Shown: positions 42,837-51,887 of the stretch, one piece after another
Position numbering within the stretch: the first letter of the stretch is position 1
Layout: each line of letters starts with the position of its first letter
Assembly: GCF_003074135.1 (NCBI RefSeq)
Contig: NZ_PPDK01000001.1
Span: 1,116,001-1,180,000 of the forward strand
Length of the DNA stretch: 64,000 bases
Direction: 5' to 3'
From: Euzebya tangerina
Lineage (GTDB): Bacteria; Actinomycetota; Nitriliruptoria; Euzebyales; Euzebyaceae
Position numbers and translations under genes: made by a program
The notes under the pieces: model-generated
What the model saw: the letters and a program-made list of their open reading frames with translations, nothing else
What the model was told of the DNA's origin: nothing
The model's database searches: none

Positions 42837-43822
42837 AGCTCGCCTTCGCACTGTCCGGTAGCCGGAACGCCGCGACCGCGGTCGAGGTTGCGAGGACCGT
42901 CGAGGCCGCGGGCTTAGACGAGGTCTGGGTCACTGAGGACTACTGCGAGCGCGGCGCCTTCTCTCTCGCGGGGGCCCTGCTGGCGACCACGTCGAGGGTC
43001 GCGGTCGGCATCGGGGTCGTCAACCCGTGGACGCGCCACCCCATGCTCACCGCGATGGAAGCCGGATGCCTCAACGAGCTCGCGCCTGGGCGACTGCTCC
43101 TGGGGCTCGGTGCGTCGAATCCTCACTGGATGGACCACCAGTTGGGCATCCCCTTCGAGCAGCCACTCACCCGACTGCGTGAATCGGTCGAGATCCTCCG
43201 ACTGGCACTGTCCGGCGAGCCCGTGGTGCACGAGGGAACCGCGCAGTCGATCGATACCCAGCTGAGCTTCTCACCTGGGACGCCCCCGATCATCCTGGGG
43301 GTCAAGGGCCCCAAGGCGTTGGCGCTCGCCGGTGCCGTCGCCGATGGCGTGCTGTTGTCCGTGCTCTCCTCGCCGCAGTACGTCCGGTGGGCGCAGCAGC
43401 AACTGGGCTCGCGGCAAGACCTTGCACTCGCCAGCTACATCGCCGTACGAATCGGCGACGACCGCCATGCCGTACGCGAGCGGACACGGCCCTTCGTCGC
43501 CAAGTTCCTCGGTGTCCACGGGGTTCACCCGATCACCGAGCAGGCCGGCATCCCGCCGGAGCTGGCGCAGCAGTTCCGACAGGGCTGGCAAGCGGGGACG
43601 CCACGCAGCGACCTGGTCACCGACCAGATCCTCGACACCGTGGCGATCGCCGGTGATCGCGATGACGTGGCCGCCGGCCTCCGCCGCTTCGCCGACGCGG
43701 GGCTCGCCACGGCCGTCATCCACGAGGAGGTCACCCAGGACCAGACACGGATGCTCGATCAGGTGCAGGCAGCAGCCGTCGACGCCGGCCTGAGCCCCGG
43801 AGCAGGAGTCGTGGCGTCATGA
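42833..43822 (+). CDS. LLM-class flavin-dependent oxidoreductase (2)
   Basis: A 329-residue member of the same family as its neighbour but only distantly alike: FALSGSRNAATAVEVARTVEAAGLDEVWVTEDYCE, VAVGIGVVNPWTRHPML, LAPGRLLLGLGASN and GVKGPKALALAGAVADGVLLS. This is the methylene-H4MPT-reductase-like branch, often F420-dependent. ATGA overlap with the first LLM gene and with the ABC ATPase gene. The pair may act in sequence or form a complex. Confidence 0.88.
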   Translation: MKLAFALSGSRNAATAVEVARTVEAAGLDEVWVTEDYCERGAFSLAGALLATTSRVAVGIGVVNPWTRHPMLTAMEAGCLNELAPGRLLLGLGASNPHWMDHQLGIPFEQPLTRLRESVEILRLALSGEPVVHEGTAQSIDTQLSFSPGTPPIILGVKGPKALALAGAVADGVLLSVLSSPQYVRWAQQQLGSRQDLALASYIAVRIGDDRHAVRERTRPFVAKFLGVHGVHPITEQAGIPPELAQQFRQGWQAGTPRSDLVTDQILDTVAIAGDRDDVAAGLRRFADAGLATAVIHEEVTQDQTRMLDQVQAAAVDAGLSPGAGVVAS

Positions 43823-44664
43823 CCTACACCACAGGTGCCCACCGGCCGCGTCCACATGCCCACATCGAGGTGATGAGGGCCACGAAGATCTACCTGAAGC
43901 CGGACGGCGGCCGGGTCGTGGCGGTGGGCGACCTCGACCTCTCGGTGAGGCAGGGCAACTTCGTCGCCATCGTCGGCAGCTCCGGTTGTGGCAAGTCGAC
44001 GCTGCTCAAGCTGATCGCCGGGCTCATCACGCCAGACCGCGGGACGATCACGATCGGGTCGCAGCCGGCAGCGGAGGGCCGCCGAGACGTGGGCATCCTC
44101 CTCCAGACCCCGACGTTGTTGCCGTGGAAGAACGTGCTGGCCAATGTGCTGCTGCCCTATGAGATACGCAAGGAGAAGAGCCCGGAACTGAAGGAACTGG
44201 CGCTCTCGACGCTGGATACCGTCGGGCTCGGCGGGTTCGCGAGGAACTATCCGTGGCAGCTGTCCGGGGGCATGCAACAACGGGTGGCGCTGGCGCGACT
44301 GCTCGTCGCCAAGCCCGAGGTGGCGCTGCTCGACGAACCGTTCGGGGCCCTCGACGAGATCACGAGGGAAGCGCTGAACCTGGAGTTGCGCGACCTGCAC
44401 AACCGCATCGGATCGACGACGGTCCTGATCACGCACTCGGTCGAGGAGGCGGCCTTCCTCGCCGATGAGGTGGTGGTCATGGCCGGCTCCCCGGGCCGGG
44501 TCGTCGGCACGGTCGCCGTCGACCTGCCGAGCCAGCGGGGGTCGGAGCTCCTGCGGGCGGACGCGCTGCACGCAGCGATCGCTGACGCTCGACAACTCCT
44601 CGAAGCCGTGCCGTCACCGCACGAGGCCCAGGCCGGCAGACGAACGAAGGTGTCCAACCCGTGA
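43819..44664 (+). CDS. ABC transporter ATP-binding protein, NitT/TauT type
   Basis: A 281-residue ATPase with Walker A GSSGCGKST, Q-loop LLQTPTLLPWKNVLANV, signature LSGGMQQRVALARLL, Walker B VALLDEPFGALD and switch His (ITHSVEEAAFLAD). The LLPWKNV segment is typical of nitrate/sulfonate/taurine-type importers. It energises the permease encoded next (overlap GTGA). Confidence 0.93.
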   Translation: MTYTTGAHRPRPHAHIEVMRATKIYLKPDGGRVVAVGDLDLSVRQGNFVAIVGSSGCGKSTLLKLIAGLITPDRGTITIGSQPAAEGRRDVGILLQTPTLLPWKNVLANVLLPYEIRKEKSPELKELALSTLDTVGLGGFARNYPWQLSGGMQQRVALARLLVAKPEVALLDEPFGALDEITREALNLELRDLHNRIGSTTVLITHSVEEAAFLADEVVVMAGSPGRVVGTVAVDLPSQRGSELLRADALHAAIADARQLLEAVPSPHEAQAGRRTKVSNP

Positions 44665-45518
44665 CCGACGTCCAGATGACCCCTGCGATCCGGGGCTCCG
44701 AGCCGGACAGTGATTCGGAGGAGGTCGTGTCGGCCCCGCGCAGGGGTTCGCGACTGCTGGGCTTCCTCAAGCAACTCGCCCTCCCGGCCGCCTTCGGCCT
44801 GGTGGTGCTCGTCGCCTGGGAGGTGCTGGTCCGGGTCGATGTGCTGGATCCGATCATCTTCCCAGCCCCCACGTCGATCCTGTCCCGTTGGGGCGAACTC
44901 GCGCAGGAGCCCTTCTACTGGGAGGCCGTCCGCATCACCAGCGTCGAAGCGGCGTTGGGCTTCTTCCTCGGTTCCTTCACGGGCTTCGCGATCGGGGCGC
45001 TCTGCACCATCTTCACCTCCGTCCGGCAGACCATCTACCCGTGGGTCATCGGCTTCCAGAACACGCCGAAGATCGCGCTGGCGCCGGTGTTCGCCACATG
45101 GTTCGGCTTCGGCATGACGTCCAAGGTCGTGCTGGCCGCAACGATCTGCTTCTTCCCGTTGGTCATCTCGACGATCGTCGGACTTGACGCCGTCGACCGC
45201 GACAACCGCCTGATCTTCCGGTCATTCGGTGCCAGCCGGACCCAGATGTTCTGGAAGCTCGTGGTGCCGTCCGCCCTCCCGGTGATCTTCTCCGCCGTCA
45301 AGCACGCGCTCACCCTCGCCGTGATCGGCGCCGTCGTCGCCGAGTTCGTCTCCGGCAGTCAGGGCCTCGGCGTGCTGGTGAAGGACTTCAACTTCCGCCT
45401 CGACATCGCGGCGGCCTTCGCCATGATCGCCTCGCTGGGGCTCCTGGGGCTGGTCATGTACGGGGCAGTTGCGTACGCGGACAAGAAGATCGTGTTCTGG
45501 CGGGACACGTCCAACTAG
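44661..45518 (+). CDS. ABC transporter permease, NitT/TauT type
   Basis: A 285-residue permease with an N-terminal cytoplasmic tail and about six membrane segments. The EAA loop region DAVDRDNRLIFRSFGASRTQMFWKLVVPSALPVIFSAVK identifies it as the SsuC/TauC type. It pairs with the adjacent ATPase and the binding protein. GTG start overlapping the ATPase stop. Confidence 0.92.
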   Translation: MTDVQMTPAIRGSEPDSDSEEVVSAPRRGSRLLGFLKQLALPAAFGLVVLVAWEVLVRVDVLDPIIFPAPTSILSRWGELAQEPFYWEAVRITSVEAALGFFLGSFTGFAIGALCTIFTSVRQTIYPWVIGFQNTPKIALAPVFATWFGFGMTSKVVLAATICFFPLVISTIVGLDAVDRDNRLIFRSFGASRTQMFWKLVVPSALPVIFSAVKHALTLAVIGAVVAEFVSGSQGLGVLVKDFNFRLDIAAAFAMIASLGLLGLVMYGAVAYADKKIVFWRDTSN

Positions 45519-45596
45519 CAGCCCATTCGCCGAACCAGCCAACCACCCCCCACGACCTCGAGCCGGACAGCAAGCGACCGTGATCGGAGAAGCAAC

Positions 45597-46757
45597 ATGA
45601 AAACTCGCGTACTAGCGCTGGCCACGCTCCTCGTCCTCGTACTTGCCGCGTGCGGAGGTGACGACGCGGGGACGACGAGCGCCGAGGAGCCAGAAGCGGA
45701 GGCGGAGGCCACGAGCGCCGAGGAACCCGCGGAGGAGCCCGAAGAGGCGGAGCCAGACGAGGCTGAGCCAGAGGAGGAGGCCACGAGCGCCGAGGAGCCT
45801 GAGGAGGAGGCCGAGGAGGAGCCGGCGGCCTCAGGTGACGAGGCACCGGAGGAGGTGCTCTTCCTGAACCCGGCAGCGAACGATCTCCTGTACGGCTTCG
45901 GCCTCATCTCCGCGGACCGCGGTCTGGATCAGGAACTCGGCGTCTCGCTGCAGGTCGAGTCCACTGGCGGGTCCGGCTTCGCCACCCAGCAGCTCGTCGC
46001 GGGCAACGCACCATTCGGTTCGCCCGTCGCTCCCGATGTGTTCCTGGCGAACGAACAGGGTGCGGACCTGCGCTTCCTCGGCTGCCAACACCAGACCAAC
46101 ATCTTCGTCGTCACCGTCCCGGAGGACTCGGAGATCCAGTCGATAGAGGAACTGGAGGGTCGACCCATTGGCGTCACCGAACTCGGCGGCGGAGAGTTCC
46201 CGACCCTGCGGGGCGCACTGGGATCGGTCGGGCTGAGTGAGGAGGACGTCGAGGTCATCCCGATCGGCACTGGTGGTCCCCAGACCCTCCGAGCCATCGA
46301 AGACGGCACGGTGGAAGCGTTCACCGGATCGTTCGTGGACGTCGCGTTCCTCGGCGTTGCGGGCCTGGAACTCCGTGACATCACCCCCGAGGCCGTGGGC
46401 GACGTACCGGGTGCCTGCCTGGTCGGCTCCCAGGAGGCGATCGATGCTGACCCGGAGCGTGCCCAGGCGGTCACCGAGCTGTGGCGTGAGTCGATCCGAC
46501 TGGCCGCGGAGGAGCCTGACGAGATCTTCGACATGCTCTGTGGTGAGGTTCCAGAGCAGTGCGAGCCGGAGGAGAGTGCACGAGCGCTGTTCGACGCCAA
46601 CAACTCCCTGGCCCAGCCGTCCCCGGACGCGGAGATCGGCGTCGTGTCGGTGGAGGCATTGCAGCGGCTGTCGGACTTCATGGTCGAAGTCGGCCTCATC
46701 GAGGAGGCGCCGGAGGATGTGAGCGACTACATCTCAGAGTTCGCCATGACGGGCTAG
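45597..46757 (+). CDS. substrate-binding lipoprotein, NitT/TauT type
   Basis: A 386-residue lipoprotein: signal ALATLLVLVLAACGG with the lipobox Cys at about residue 19, then a very acidic linker of about 60 residues with three TSAEEP repeats, then a periplasmic-binding domain (about 90-386) of the NMT1/SsuA type (LLYGFGLISADRGLDQELGVSLQVESTGG...LEGRPIGVTELGGGEFPTLRGAL, EAFTGSFVDVAFL). The linker should raise the binding domain from the membrane. GGAGAAG precedes ATG 45597. Confidence 0.9.
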   Translation: MKTRVLALATLLVLVLAACGGDDAGTTSAEEPEAEAEATSAEEPAEEPEEAEPDEAEPEEEATSAEEPEEEAEEEPAASGDEAPEEVLFLNPAANDLLYGFGLISADRGLDQELGVSLQVESTGGSGFATQQLVAGNAPFGSPVAPDVFLANEQGADLRFLGCQHQTNIFVVTVPEDSEIQSIEELEGRPIGVTELGGGEFPTLRGALGSVGLSEEDVEVIPIGTGGPQTLRAIEDGTVEAFTGSFVDVAFLGVAGLELRDITPEAVGDVPGACLVGSQEAIDADPERAQAVTELWRESIRLAAEEPDEIFDMLCGEVPEQCEPEESARALFDANNSLAQPSPDAEIGVVSVEALQRLSDFMVEVGLIEEAPEDVSDYISEFAMTG

Positions 46758-46767
46758 CTCAGGGCTG

Positions 46768-46797
46768 CCTCACCCGAACGCCGGTCGTTCGGTGAGG
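46768..46797 (+). terminator. hairpin between binding-protein and M24 genes
   Basis: CCTCACCCGAACG (46768-46780) pairs with CGTTCGGTGAGG (46786-46797), with one bulged base. It may limit read-through or protect the upstream transcript in the same operon. Confidence 0.5.
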
Positions 46798-46933
46798 TGG
46801 CCTGCATCGCCGGGGTGGATGGGCCGGCCCACCCGGGCGCGGAAGTCCGAGCTTCAGCCAGAGCCGGCTCGGGCAGGTCGCGGTTGTGTGACCTCGCCCT
46901 CCGACACCAACACCACGGAGAGGGAGATCACCC

Positions 46934-48112
46934 ATGATGGTCTTTGACGATGACCTTGTTCAGTCCAGACGCGATCGCCTGCTGGAGGCGGTCGAGGCGG
47001 CGCCGTTCGACGCCTTCGTCGCGGTCAGCAACGCCAACGTGGCCCATGCAAGCGGCTACCGCAGCGTTGCCGCGGAGATCTTCGGCCGGCAAGCGCTGCG
47101 AGCCGTGGTCACGCCGGACCGTGTCGTTGTCGTCGGGCTGTGCGCGGACGGCGGTCCTGCGCTCGAGGCCGGGATCGTCCCGGACGACTTCGTCCCCTAC
47201 GGCCGGTTCTACTTCACCTCCCACGAGGGCCATCCGGCGAGTGAATTCGCCGACCAGCACGCCGACGTGGATGACGCGTTGGCGGAGGCCTTGCGACGCG
47301 CTGGTGTCCTGGGGGGACGGCTCGGCGTGGATGACTCTGCGGGTGTGGATCTCCGTGGGACCCTCCAGGCCGTCGCGCCCGACGCCGACGTCACGAGTGC
47401 CTCTGACTGGGCCTATGCGGTACGGGCGAAGAAGCTGCCGGCCGAGATCGCCCGTCTGCGTGAGGCCGCGAGGCTGGCCGAGTCAGGCATCGATGCGGCC
47501 CTCGACGTCGCAGAGGAGGGTATGACGGAACGCGAGATCGCTGCCGTCGTGGCCGACACGATGGTGGCCGGCGGCGGCCATCCACGGTTCATCGTCGCGA
47601 CCGCCGGAGAGCGCTCGGCGTTGGCCGATGCGCACGTCAGCGACCGCCCGTGGAAGGGTGGTGAGTTGTTGCGCTTCGACGTCGGTTGCACGATCGACGG
47701 GTACTGGTCGGACATGGCTCGAACCGCCGTACTCGGCGAACCCGACGCGACCCAGGTCAGTCGCTACGACGCACTCCTCGCGGGTGAACAGGCTGAGCTC
47801 GACCGCATTCGCCCCGGCGTGCCTGCTCGGGAGCTGTTCGACATCGCCATGGACACCGTGCGGCGTCGCGGGCTGCCGGGCTACCGCCGGCACCACTGCG
47901 GCCACGGCATCGGCTCTGAGGTCTATGAACCTCCGATCGTCAGTCCTGACTTCGACACGGAGGTCGAGGCCGGGATGACGTTCTGTCTGGAGACGCCGTA
48001 CTACGAGATGGAGTGGGGTGGGATGATGGTCGAGGACACCATCGTCGTCACCGAGGACGGGTACGAACGGCTCACGGTCTCCGATCGCTCCTTGCGCGTT
48101 GTCGGGGTCTGA
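46934..48112 (+). CDS. M24-family metallohydrolase (Xaa-Pro peptidase/creatinase-like)
   Basis: A 392-residue pita-bread-fold enzyme. All five metal ligands can be found: Asp in RFDVGCTIDGYW and a second Asp in WSDMAR, His in HHCGHGIGSEV, Glu in CLETPYYE and Glu in VEDTIVV. An N-terminal creatinase-like domain (about 1-160) precedes it. M24 enzymes include prolidases, creatinase and ectoine hydrolase, all cleaving C-N bonds; its place in a transport operon fits a catabolic hydrolase. GGAGAGGGAG precedes ATG 46934. Confidence 0.88.
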   Translation: MMVFDDDLVQSRRDRLLEAVEAAPFDAFVAVSNANVAHASGYRSVAAEIFGRQALRAVVTPDRVVVVGLCADGGPALEAGIVPDDFVPYGRFYFTSHEGHPASEFADQHADVDDALAEALRRAGVLGGRLGVDDSAGVDLRGTLQAVAPDADVTSASDWAYAVRAKKLPAEIARLREAARLAESGIDAALDVAEEGMTEREIAAVVADTMVAGGGHPRFIVATAGERSALADAHVSDRPWKGGELLRFDVGCTIDGYWSDMARTAVLGEPDATQVSRYDALLAGEQAELDRIRPGVPARELFDIAMDTVRRRGLPGYRRHHCGHGIGSEVYEPPIVSPDFDTEVEAGMTFCLETPYYEMEWGGMMVEDTIVVTEDGYERLTVSDRSLRVVGV

Positions 48113-48113
48113 C

Positions 48114-49358
48114 GTGCGGAGTGCCTACGCCGGACATCTCGCCTGTCTTCGGTGCACTGCCACTGCGGACGAGTCCGCCGCCTTCGAACGATGCAAGTCC
48201 TGTCTCGTTCAGGGCGTCGCCGCGAACTTCATGCCGGTCTACGACCCTGACCGACTCGCGAGGGCAGACGTGGTCGACCAGCCGGGCATCTTCCGGTACC
48301 GCCAGTTCCTGCCCGTCGGCGACGACGTGGCACCCGTGAGCCGCGGCGAGGGACGAACGCCGCTGCTGAGACTGGACAACGTGGCTTCCCGCCTCGGGGT
48401 ACAGCGCTTGTATCTCAAGGACGAGTCCCAGAACCCGACCTGGTCCTACAAGGACCGGTTGGCGGCGGTGGCGGTGACCAAGGCTCGCGAGCTCGGCGCC
48501 CAGACGATCGTGGTGTCCAGCACGGGGAACCATGGAGCCGCCGCCGCCGCATACGGGGCGACCGCCGGGATCGAGTGCGTGGCCCTGACGATCGTGACGG
48601 TGCCTGAAACCATGAAGGTGCTCATGCAGTCGTTTGGTGCCACGGTTGCTGCGTGTCGCACCGGCCCGGATCGTTGGACGCTCATGGCGCAGGGGGTGGC
48701 GGAGCGGGGATGGATCCCGATGTCGGGGTTCCACGACCCGCCATCAGGCTCGAATCCCTTCGGCGTCGACGGCTACAAGACCATTGCCTACGAGCTGGTC
48801 AAGGACCTCGGCACGGCACCCGACGTCGTCGTGGTGCCCACGGCCTACGGCGATGGGCTGATCGGCATCCAACGGGGCTTCGAGGACCTGCGGTCGACGG
48901 GGCGGACGAGCCGCGTTCCACGCCTCATGGCCGCGGAACCACTCGGCTCATACGCACGCGCGCTCGAGAACGGGCTCGAGACGCCGGTGCCCGTCCCCTT
49001 CGCGATGTCGGTGGCCTTCTCGACCGCCACGCCGATCGGGACCTACCAGGGGCTCGAGGCTCTCCGGCGATCCAGTGGCGGAGCCGTCGAACTCCGCGAC
49101 GACGAGGAGATAATGCAGATGCAGCTCCTTGCAGCGCGGACCGAGGGTCTGTATGCGGAGGCGGCGAGCGCGCTGGGGTTGGCGGCGGTCCCGCGGTTGG
49201 TGGCGAACGGCGTGATCGCCGACGACGAGCTGGTGGTGGTCATCGGAAGCTCGACCGGATTGAAGGACGTCGGCGAGACGGCCAACCATCTTGCTCAGGT
49301 TCCGGTCGTCGATCCGGACCTGGCCAGCTTGGATACGGTCCTGGCACCCACGACCTGA
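48114..49358 (+). CDS. threonine-synthase-like PLP enzyme
   Basis: A 414-residue fold-type II PLP enzyme. The N-terminus has four Cys as Cx2C-x11-Cx2C (CLRC...CKSC), a zinc-ribbon-like start as in some threonine synthases. The PLP Lys lies in NPTWSYKDRLAA, followed by VVSSTGNHGAAAAAYGATAG, and the C-terminal VIGSSTGLKD holds the phosphate-binding turn. Placement after an M24 hydrolase resembles ectoine-degradation clusters, though this protein is longer than EutB. GTG 48114 was chosen right after the M24 stop; TTG 48099 is possible. Confidence 0.85.
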   Translation: MRSAYAGHLACLRCTATADESAAFERCKSCLVQGVAANFMPVYDPDRLARADVVDQPGIFRYRQFLPVGDDVAPVSRGEGRTPLLRLDNVASRLGVQRLYLKDESQNPTWSYKDRLAAVAVTKARELGAQTIVVSSTGNHGAAAAAYGATAGIECVALTIVTVPETMKVLMQSFGATVAACRTGPDRWTLMAQGVAERGWIPMSGFHDPPSGSNPFGVDGYKTIAYELVKDLGTAPDVVVVPTAYGDGLIGIQRGFEDLRSTGRTSRVPRLMAAEPLGSYARALENGLETPVPVPFAMSVAFSTATPIGTYQGLEALRRSSGGAVELRDDEEIMQMQLLAARTEGLYAEAASALGLAAVPRLVANGVIADDELVVVIGSSTGLKDVGETANHLAQVPVVDPDLASLDTVLAPTT

Positions 49359-49464
49359 GCTGAGCGGTGGGGGACCCGCCTACTCATGGAGCCGTCACAC
49401 GGCCTGCCCGACCTCGGGGCGGCTTGCTGGTTAGGTCCCGCCGGCGACGCCATCATGGCTGACG

Positions 49465-50070
49465 ATGCTCTTCCCCGAGGCGCTGCACGACGGCATCCGA
49501 GACGGCTCGGTCACCGTCGCGATTCGGCGGTGGGCCCGCCCGACGGTGCAGGCCGGCGGCACCCTGCTCACGCCCGCCGGACTGCTCACCATCGACGCCG
49601 TCGAACCCATCGCCCTCGACGATGTCACTCCGGAGGACGCCCGCCGGGCGGGCGCCCGCTCGGTCGAGGAGCTCCTGGCGGACCTACGGGAGGGCGAGGA
49701 CCGCATGCTGTATCGCATCCGATTCCACCGGGCGTCCGATGACCCACGAATCGCGCTACGGGAACAGGAGGAGCTGTCCGGAGCGGACGTCGCCGACATC
49801 GATGCGCAACTCGATCGCTGGGACGCTGCCAGCAGGACCGGCCCATGGACGGCAGACCTGCTCCGGGCGATCGCGCAGGGTCCGGAGACGCCGTCGCGGG
49901 TGCTCGCTGAGCGCCTCGAGATCGACCAGTCGCGCCTCAAGCGACGCGTCCGCCAGTTGAAGGGGCTGGGGCTGACGGAGAGCCTCGGAACTGGCTACCG
50001 GCTGGCCGCCCGTGGTGTCGCGTACCGGGCGGCCACGGACCGCAGCCGACCGTCCGCCAGTCAGAACTAA
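49465..50070 (+). CDS. ASCH-domain protein with C-terminal winged helix
   Basis: A 201-residue protein. Residues 1-115 form an ASCH domain (MLFPEALHDGIRDGSVTVAIRRWARPTVQAGGTLLTPAGLL), a fold linked to RNA or nucleotide binding. Residues 130-195 form a winged helix (VLAERLEIDQSRLKRRVRQLKGLGLTESLGTGYRLAARG). This fusion suggests a nucleic-acid-binding regulator; the target is unknown. Confidence 0.8.
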   Translation: MLFPEALHDGIRDGSVTVAIRRWARPTVQAGGTLLTPAGLLTIDAVEPIALDDVTPEDARRAGARSVEELLADLREGEDRMLYRIRFHRASDDPRIALREQEELSGADVADIDAQLDRWDAASRTGPWTADLLRAIAQGPETPSRVLAERLEIDQSRLKRRVRQLKGLGLTESLGTGYRLAARGVAYRAATDRSRPSASQN

Positions 50071-50112
50071 CCGAGCGGGCGGAGTCGTCGTCTGGGAGGC
50101 TGGCATCCAGCC

Positions 50113-50187
50113 TCATCGGTGAGCCGCGAGGAAGACCCGCATGGCTTCGTCTGCACAGGCGTCGAGCTCTTCATCCGCCCAGGTGCG
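50113..50187 (-). pseudogene. possible TetR C-terminal remnant
   Basis: The last ~24 codons before a stop at 50113 end in DACADEAMRVFLAAHR, resembling the C-terminal helix of TetR regulators that sit beside drug exporters. No helix-turn-helix is found upstream. Weak. Confidence 0.35.
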
Positions 50188-50211
50188 GCCCGGCCGAGCC
50201 ATCGCCTCGTC

Positions 50212-50368
50212 GGGCGGGGTCAAGACGACGACGATCGTCGATGCCATGCGCGCACTTCTCGCGGCTGAGCCCGTCGGCGGGGACCTGTGGGTCGCCATCG
50301 CGTGGTGCTCTGGCATCGCGGCCGCCGCCGCCCTCACGGCCACTCGGCTCTTCCGACGACGGGCCTGA
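50212..50368 (+). pseudogene. remnant of a DrrB-like ABC-2 permease (C-terminus)
   Basis: The rightward frame ending at TGA 50368 encodes TTTIVDAMRALLAAEPVGGD then LWVAIAWCSGI and LTATRLFRRRA, which match the C-terminal end of DrrB-type drug exporter permeases. No upstream part of the gene exists, and the fragment overlaps the 3' end of the frameshifted MFS gene on the opposite strand. Confidence 0.6.
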
Positions 50369-51185
50369 TGGGGCCTCGGCCTGCTCGAGGTCCGCTCGCG
50401 GACTGATCCGCCAGGCGAGCAGTCCGGCCGCCACGGCGACGGCCGCTCCGAACGCCATGGCAATGTTCATACCGTTGACGAAGGCGGCTCTCGCGCCGGC
50501 AATCATGGCATCAGCGCCAGGGGGGCCAGCGACCGCGGCGAGCGCGCCGCCGAGGGTGTCACCACTCTGGCCGAGCGCCGCCGGCACGATCTCGACGATC
50601 CGGTGACGGAAGACCGCAGCACCGATGCTGCCCAGGACCGCCAGGCCCAGCGCTCCGCCCAACTCCGCCGCCGTCTCCGAGATTCCCGAGGCGGCCCCTG
50701 TGTCCTCCGGCGGCGCAGAGGCCACGATCAACTCGGTCACGATCGTCACGGTTGGAGCCACCGACAGACCGAGGAGCACCGAAGCGGCCACGATCACGCC
50801 CAGGCCATCGGCAGGACTGGCTCCGAGTACCAGGAGGAGCGCCAGAGCTGTTGCTGACATGGTGATCGCCAGCGCCGGACCGGGTGCAAGACGCCGCAGC
50901 GGATGGACCACGATGGTCGACCCGACCACGAACGCCGCCGACGAGGGCAGCGTCCACACTCCTGCGGCCGCAGGCCCCAACCCAAGGACGAGTTGGAGGT
51001 ACTGCGCGAAGTACAGCGTGAAGCCCAGCAGCACGAAGACTGCCGTGGACTTCACCACCAGCGCGAGGCGGAAACGCTTCGCACGGAAGAGGGCGAGGTC
51101 GATGAGCGGCGCAGGGGTGCGCCGTTGCCGGCGGATGAAGGCCGCGCCGAGCCCGACTCCGGCAAGGAGGAGAACCGACGCGACC

Positions 51186-51218
51186 GGGCTCAAGGGGCTC
51201 GGCAAGCCCCTTGAGCCC
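51186..51218. repeat. perfect inverted repeat inside the broken MFS gene
   Basis: GGGCTCAAGGGGCT (51186-51199) and AGCCCCTTGAGCCC (51205-51218) are perfect inverse complements, separated by five bases, at the second frame change. Confidence 0.8.
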
Positions 51219-51887
51219 GGCGACGGCCGCGAGGACCGTCCCGAGCAGGAGAACGGCGCCGAGCAGATCGGGTCGCCCTGCCGCGGCGTCGCGCTGCTCT
51301 GGGAGGATCCGCGGACCGAGCACGACGAGCATCGCCATCGCCGGGACACCGAGGAGCAACGCCGACCCCCACCAGAAGCGCTCCAGCACCAGACCGCCCA
51401 GCAGTGGACCAACCGCCGAACCGGCGGAGAAGCTGGCCACCCAGATCCCAATCGCGGTGGCCCGCCGGCGCGGCGGTGAACAACGCAAAGAGCAGCGACA
51501 GCGTGGCGGGTGCGATGGTCGCACCGGCCAGACCGAGGGCGGCCCGCGCCGCGATGAGCTGGCTGGGCGTGGTCGCGAGGGCCGCGAGAATGGAGCAGAT
51601 GGCAAAGCCGGCGGCACCGTCGTGCAGCAGCCGCCGACGTCCGTATCGGTCACCAAGCACGCCCATCAGAATCAGCGTGGCGGCGACGACGAGTCCGTAC
51701 ACGTCGAGGATCCACAGCAGCTCCGTCGCGGTCGGCTGGAGGTCGGCGGTGATCGCCGGGACCGCAAGGTGCAGGATCGTGAAGTCCATGGCGTACACGA
51801 CGGTTGCCAGTGAGAGCACCGCCAGTCCAACCCAGGCCCGACGGGTCGTGGGCTGATCGGCCGACTCGACAGCCCTGACGGCGTCGG

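Noticed and set aside
48114-49358. Naming the PLP gene thrC and placing it in threonine synthesis
   Set aside because: It sits at the end of a transporter/catabolic operon with no hom or thrB; fold-type II enzymes of this shape have many activities.
46934-49358. Ectoine-degradation cluster (doeA/eutD with eutB)
   Set aside because: No ectoine transporter type, no doeB deacetylase and no eutC are present; only a loose resemblance.
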